Shown here: positions 60,900-64,000 of the stretch, piece by piece
Layout of the letters: each line of letters begins with the position of its first letter
Numbering within the stretch: position 1 is the stretch's first letter
Origin: DASQFQ01 sp963802905
Lineage (GTDB): Bacteria; Actinomycetota; Thermoleophilia; Solirubrobacterales; Solirubrobacteraceae
Reading direction: 5' to 3'
DNA: 64,000 nucleotides
Assembly: GCA_963802905.1 (NCBI GenBank)
Contig: CAWDKH010000004.1
Coordinates: forward strand, 496,001-560,000
Made by a program: the position numbers and the translations under genes
The notes under the pieces: generated by a model
The model's database searches: none
What the model was told of the DNA's origin: nothing
Seen by the model: the letters and a program-made list of their open reading frames with translations, nothing else

Positions 60900-62166
60900 A
60901 CGCGCTTCGGGAACGTCTTCCAGGTCGCGTACGACGGCCGCTTGACCGTCGAAGGCGCCGGCTCGAGCAGGCCGCAGTCGAAGTTCGGGTCGCCGTAGAG
61001 CAGGTACTGCGCGAGCATCCCCACGCCGCTCACCGCACTGTGCAGCTCCCACGCCGTCTGCAGGCACTTCGCCTGCGCCGCCAGCGGATCCTCCCCGGGT
61101 AGAGCGTCCGCATCTTCGCGATCCGCGCGCCGCCCTCGGTGACGAAGATCTCGGGCGCCCAGCGTCCCGCCAGCCGCGTCCGCACGGCCTGGATCCGCGT
61201 CGTCACGCGACCCTCGACGTCGAGGTAGTTGTGGTGCGACCACGCCTGCTTGGAGTGCGGCGTGTAGCCGGCGGCCGGGAACGCGTCGAGCAGCGCGGTC
61301 GTGAACTCGTCGTAGCGCGTGACGATCCGCGACCCGGTGTCGGTGTCGGACAACGAAGGCGCGTACAACGTCGTCGTGTGGCCCAGGCGCGCCGACACCG
61401 TCTGCGCGGTCTTGAGCAGCTGGGCCACCGTGCCGCCGATCTTCAGCGCCGACAGCGCGAACGGGTCGCCGGACGTCGACGGCACCCGCTGCGGCCACAG
61501 CTGGTAGTTCGGCTCGTTGACGAGCTCGAACCCGGACACGTAGCGCCCGGAGGACCGCTGCCCGTAGTGATAGCGCCGCATCAGGAACTCGAAGAAGCGA
61601 CTCCACGCCCCGTCGAGCACGTAGCCCTCGCTCGGCACCCGGTACTCGAGCGCCCGCCGCGACGGGTTGTAGAACGCCGCGTTCCGCCCGTTGGCGACGT
61701 ACTTGTTCCACGCCGCCGCCGACATCCGTTCGGGCGCCTCGAAGGAGACCTCGGCGTCTGACCCGGGCACCAGCGCGGCCGTGCCGTTCGCCCACCGCGG
61801 GTGCCGGTAGGGCATCAGCATCACGCGCAGCCCGTCCGCGCACGCCTGGCGGATCTGGTCGTCCAGCGCCTGCAGCTTCGCGTAGCCCGGGCTCCTCGTG
61901 TCGTCGATCCGGTAGCGGCTGTCGGGCTGCAGCGACGGCCAGTCGGCCCACATCCGGATCCAGCCGGTCTGCGTCTCGGAGAAGTAGGTGCGGTTGCTGG
62001 AGGCGCGGTAGTCCTGCGCCGAGCCGGGAGTGATCACGCCGCCCGGTCCGATGTCGATCAGCTTGCGCAGGTTCGTCGCGCCCGCGGCCGGGGCGGCCGG
62101 CAGCGCCAGCGCGCCGGCGAGCGCGCCGCTGCGGGCGAGGAATTGGCGCCGCGTGAGCGGTGACAC
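60896..62166 (-). pseudogene. Tat-secreted glycoside hydrolase (clan GH-A-like), apparent one-base deletion
   Basis: From GTG 62166 the twin-arginine signal LTRRQFLARSGALAGALALP leads into a TIM-barrel enzyme. The acid/base is in FELVNEPNYQLWPQ and the nucleophile in EIFVTEGGARI. After TLYPG, at the C-run 61093-61096, one base is missing and the continuation EDPLAAQAKCLQTAWELHSAVSG goes to the stop at 60896. The joined length is 423 aa. Substrate is probably a beta-linked polysaccharide or oligosaccharide. Both parts look intact, so a sequencing error is likely. It has its own leaderless-type -10 at 62179-62174. Confidence 0.78.
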
Positions 62167-62179
62167 AGAATTCAGGATA
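62167..62179 (-). promoter_or_regulatory. Leaderless-type -10 element before the glycoside hydrolase gene
   Basis: On the minus strand TATCCT (62179-62174) precedes the GTG at 62166 by seven bases. It straddles the end of the upstream amidotransferase gene, so the hydrolase may be transcribed on its own. Confidence 0.5.
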
Positions 62180-63944
62180 GGTGGGTCTGCAGCCACAGCT
62201 CGAGCAATCCGAGCTGCCACAGCGTCGAGCCGTCGAGGTTGGTGCGGTGCTCGTTGGGGTCGCGCAGCATCGCCTCGACCACGTCGTCGCGGAACAGCCC
62301 GCGGTCGCGCGCCGCGTCCGAGCGCAGCGCGTCAGCCACCAGCTCGAGCACCGGGCCCTCCAGGTGCGACAGCGCCGGCACGGGGAAGTAGCCCTTCGGC
62401 CGGTCGATGACCGCATCGGGCACGACGCCGCGCGCCGCCCGCTTCAAGACGCCCTTGCCGCCCTCGGCGAGCTTGAACTCGGGCGGGCACGCGGCCGCCA
62501 GCTCAACGAGCTCGTGGTCGAGGAACGGCGTCCGCGCCTCGAGCCCGTGGGCCATCGTCATGTTGTCGACGCGCTTCACGGGGTCGTCGACGAGCATCAC
62601 CTCGGCGTCGAGCCGCAGCCCACGGTCGATCGCCGTCGACGCGCCCGCGCGCGAGAACCACTCGCCGGCGAACGCGCGCGATGGGTCGTCGTCCAAGGGC
62701 GACCGCAGGAGCGACGCGACACCCTCGTGGTCGCGGTCGAAGAAGCTCGACGCGTACACGTCCAGCCCGTCACCGTCGGCCTCGAGCAGCGGCGGGTACC
62801 AGTAGTAGCCGGCGAACACCTCGTCCGCGCCCTGCCCCGACTGCACGACCTTGCGCACCTTCGCGACCTCCTCCGACAGGAGGAAGAACGCCACCGCGTC
62901 GTGCGAGACCATCGGCTCGCTCATCGCCTTGATCGCGCGCGGGAGCGCCGGCAGCAGCCGGTCCGGCCCGACCCGGATCTGGTGATGGTCGGTGCCGAAC
63001 TCCTGCGCCACGAGGTCGGAGAACTCGAACTCGTCGCCGGCGCGGTCGCCGACGTCGCGGAAGCCGACCGAGAACGTCGCGAGCCCGCGCTGGCCCTGCT
63101 CGGCCAGCAGCGCGACGATCAGGCTCGAGTCCAGCCCGCCCGAGAGCAGGATCCCCACCGGCACGTCGGACACCATCCGCCGCCGCACGGCCAGCCGCAG
63201 CGCGTCGAGCACGGCCTCGTCCCAGTCCTGCTCCGACCAGCCCGCGTGCGCCTCGGCGCGCTCGAACGGCGGGTCCCAGTAGCGCCGCTCGCGCCGCCGG
63301 CCGTCGGGCTCGACCACCATCACCGTGGCCGGCGGGAGCTTGCGCACGCCGCGCAGGATCGTCCGCGGCGCCGGCACGATCGAGTGGAAGGAGAGGTAGT
63401 GGTGCAGCGCCACCGGGTCGACGCTCGTGTCGACGTCGCCCGCCGCCACCAGTGCCGGCAGCGAGGACGCCAGGCGCAGCCCGCCGTCGCCGAGCTCCTG
63501 GAGGTACAGCGGCTTCTTGCCGAGCCGGTCGCGCGCGAGCACCGCGCGCCCCGAGCCGTGCTCGACGAGGCAGAACGCGAACATCCCCGCCAGGCGGTCG
63601 AGCATCCCCTCACCCCACTCGGCCCAGCCCTTCAGCAGCACCTCGGTGTCGGCGTCGGAGAAGAACGCGTGGCCCGCCCGCTCGAGCTCCTGCCGCAGCT
63701 CGCGGTGGTTGTAGATGATCCCGTTGAAGACGATCGTCAGCCCGAGTGTCTCGTCGACCATCGGCTGCGCCCCGCGCTCGGACAGGTCGATGATCGACAG
63801 CCGCCGGTGGGCGAGCCCCGCGTCGCCGTCGAGCCACAGCCCGTGCCCGTCCGGCCCGCGCGGCGCGAGCACGTCGCTCATCCGCAGCAGCGCGTCGCGG
63901 TCGGGCGGCGCCCCCCGCCGCAGCTCACCGGCGATGCCGCACAT
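62172..63944 (-). CDS. N-acetylglutaminylglutamine amidotransferase (asparagine-synthase-like)
   Basis: 590 aa. The N-terminal glutaminase begins MCGIAGE (catalytic Cys2), then RGPDGHGLW, HRRLSIIDLSERGAQPM and FNGIIYNHRELR. The synthetase half has the PP-loop LLSGGLDSSL, FSVGFRDVGD, SGQGADEVFAGYYWYPP and EARTPFLDHELVELAAACP. The phrases EPMVSHDAVAFFLLSEEVA and VDPVALHHYLSFHSIVPAPRTIL are those of the NAGGN-amide enzyme rather than true AsnB. It amidates the dipeptide osmolyte N-acetylglutaminylglutamine. Its ATG overlaps the stop of the upstream gene (TGATG). Confidence 0.88.
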   Translation of the reverse strand: MCGIAGELRRGAPPDRDALLRMSDVLAPRGPDGHGLWLDGDAGLAHRRLSIIDLSERGAQPMVDETLGLTIVFNGIIYNHRELRQELERAGHAFFSDADTEVLLKGWAEWGEGMLDRLAGMFAFCLVEHGSGRAVLARDRLGKKPLYLQELGDGGLRLASSLPALVAAGDVDTSVDPVALHHYLSFHSIVPAPRTILRGVRKLPPATVMVVEPDGRRRERRYWDPPFERAEAHAGWSEQDWDEAVLDALRLAVRRRMVSDVPVGILLSGGLDSSLIVALLAEQGQRGLATFSVGFRDVGDRAGDEFEFSDLVAQEFGTDHHQIRVGPDRLLPALPRAIKAMSEPMVSHDAVAFFLLSEEVAKVRKVVQSGQGADEVFAGYYWYPPLLEADGDGLDVYASSFFDRDHEGVASLLRSPLDDDPSRAFAGEWFSRAGASTAIDRGLRLDAEVMLVDDPVKRVDNMTMAHGLEARTPFLDHELVELAAACPPEFKLAEGGKGVLKRAARGVVPDAVIDRPKGYFPVPALSHLEGPVLELVADALRSDAARDRGLFRDDVVEAMLRDPNEHRTNLDGSTLWQLGLLELWLQTHLS

Positions 63945-64000
63945 CAGACCGTGAGGATGGCGGGCTCGGAGCGCGCCGAAGTGAAGTCCGCATGGAGTGC
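63944..64000 (-). CDS. C-terminal fragment, probably the NAGGN synthetase
   Basis: The last 18 codons and stop of a minus-strand gene that continues past the window edge. It ends ARSEPAILTV and overlaps the amidotransferase ATG by one base (TGATG). In NAGGN clusters the gene upstream of the amidotransferase is the N-acetylglutaminylglutamine synthetase. The identity rests on that gene order only. Confidence 0.55.
   Translation of the reverse strand, partial: ALHADFTSARSEPAILTV

Noticed and set aside
1..64000. CRISPR array, tRNA or rRNA gene, insertion sequence or prophage
   Set aside because: No regularly spaced repeats, cloverleaf or conserved rRNA stretches, transposase motifs or phage structural genes were recognised by eye on either strand.

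Overview
The window is a contiguous piece of a very GC-rich bacterial chromosome. It has dense short operons, ATGA/GTGA start-stop overlaps, many GTG and TTG starts, and convergent genes that overlap at their tails. Gene content points to an actinobacterium of the Thermoleophilia/Solirubrobacterales type: a TasA/SipW-like secretion operon, a SUF system with SufU and an Rrf2 regulator, a membrane-anchored sigma factor, an N-acetylglutaminylglutamine amide gene, a CBS/gamma-lyase pair and Ala/Lys-rich histone-like proteins. The assignment is inferred from gene content alone. No rRNA, tRNA, CRISPR array, insertion sequence or phage was seen, and no gene-free stretch exceeds 300 bases.

Layout. 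1-2523: tail of a LuxR regulator, then a three-gene operon of two secreted TasA/camelysin-like proteins around a SipW-type signal peptidase. 2575-8750: an AI-2E-family permease, two flavoprotein oxidases, a carboxypeptidase-amidase fusion, a phosphatase and a flavin-reductase-like protein. 8825-13103: manganese catalase with a coiled-coil partner, small hypotheticals, a stand-alone B12-binding protein with a CarH-like light-sensor motif, and a VOC protein. 13138-17400: NCS1 permease, EEP nuclease, RibD-like reductase, and a hydrolase-fold/adenylate-cyclase fusion. 17388-24209 (minus): RidA, aldehyde dehydrogenase, frameshifted hydrolase, DedA, one response regulator and two histidine kinases. 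24346-27988: SRPBCC protein and a MacB/FtsX-type exporter. 28050-30909: SUF part 1 (Rrf2, sufC, sufS, sufU). 30914-37072: phosphodiester glycosidase, ankyrin-GNAT fusion, two methyltransferases, a PLD-like protein and a Tat-exported cyclase. 37136-40135: SUF part 2 (Rieske protein, sufB, sufD). 40132-48259: a very large secreted carboxypeptidase, an aromatic-type decarboxylase, and a sigma factor with a zinc-finger/membrane tail followed by a lower-GC secreted protein. 48366-53755: MOSC, CBS and cystathionine gamma-lyase, AbiEi/DUF559, ArsR-SRPBCC, PNPOx-like. 53808-56715: two cell-wall hydrolases and a Na+/H+ antiporter. 56820-60549: histone-H1-like protein and a winged-helix/AAA ATPase. 60546-64000 (minus): zincin-like protein, glycoside hydrolase and the NAGGN amidotransferase.

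Two patterns run through the window. First, a TANNNT hexamer sits 6-7 bases before the start codon of at least seven genes, which is what leaderless transcription would look like. Second, six genes carry apparent single-base indels, eight in all, mostly in short G/C runs. In one case a 24-base tandem repeat has a single 23-base copy exactly at the break. I read these mainly as consensus errors rather than gene death, although the affected genes are labelled pseudogene here.
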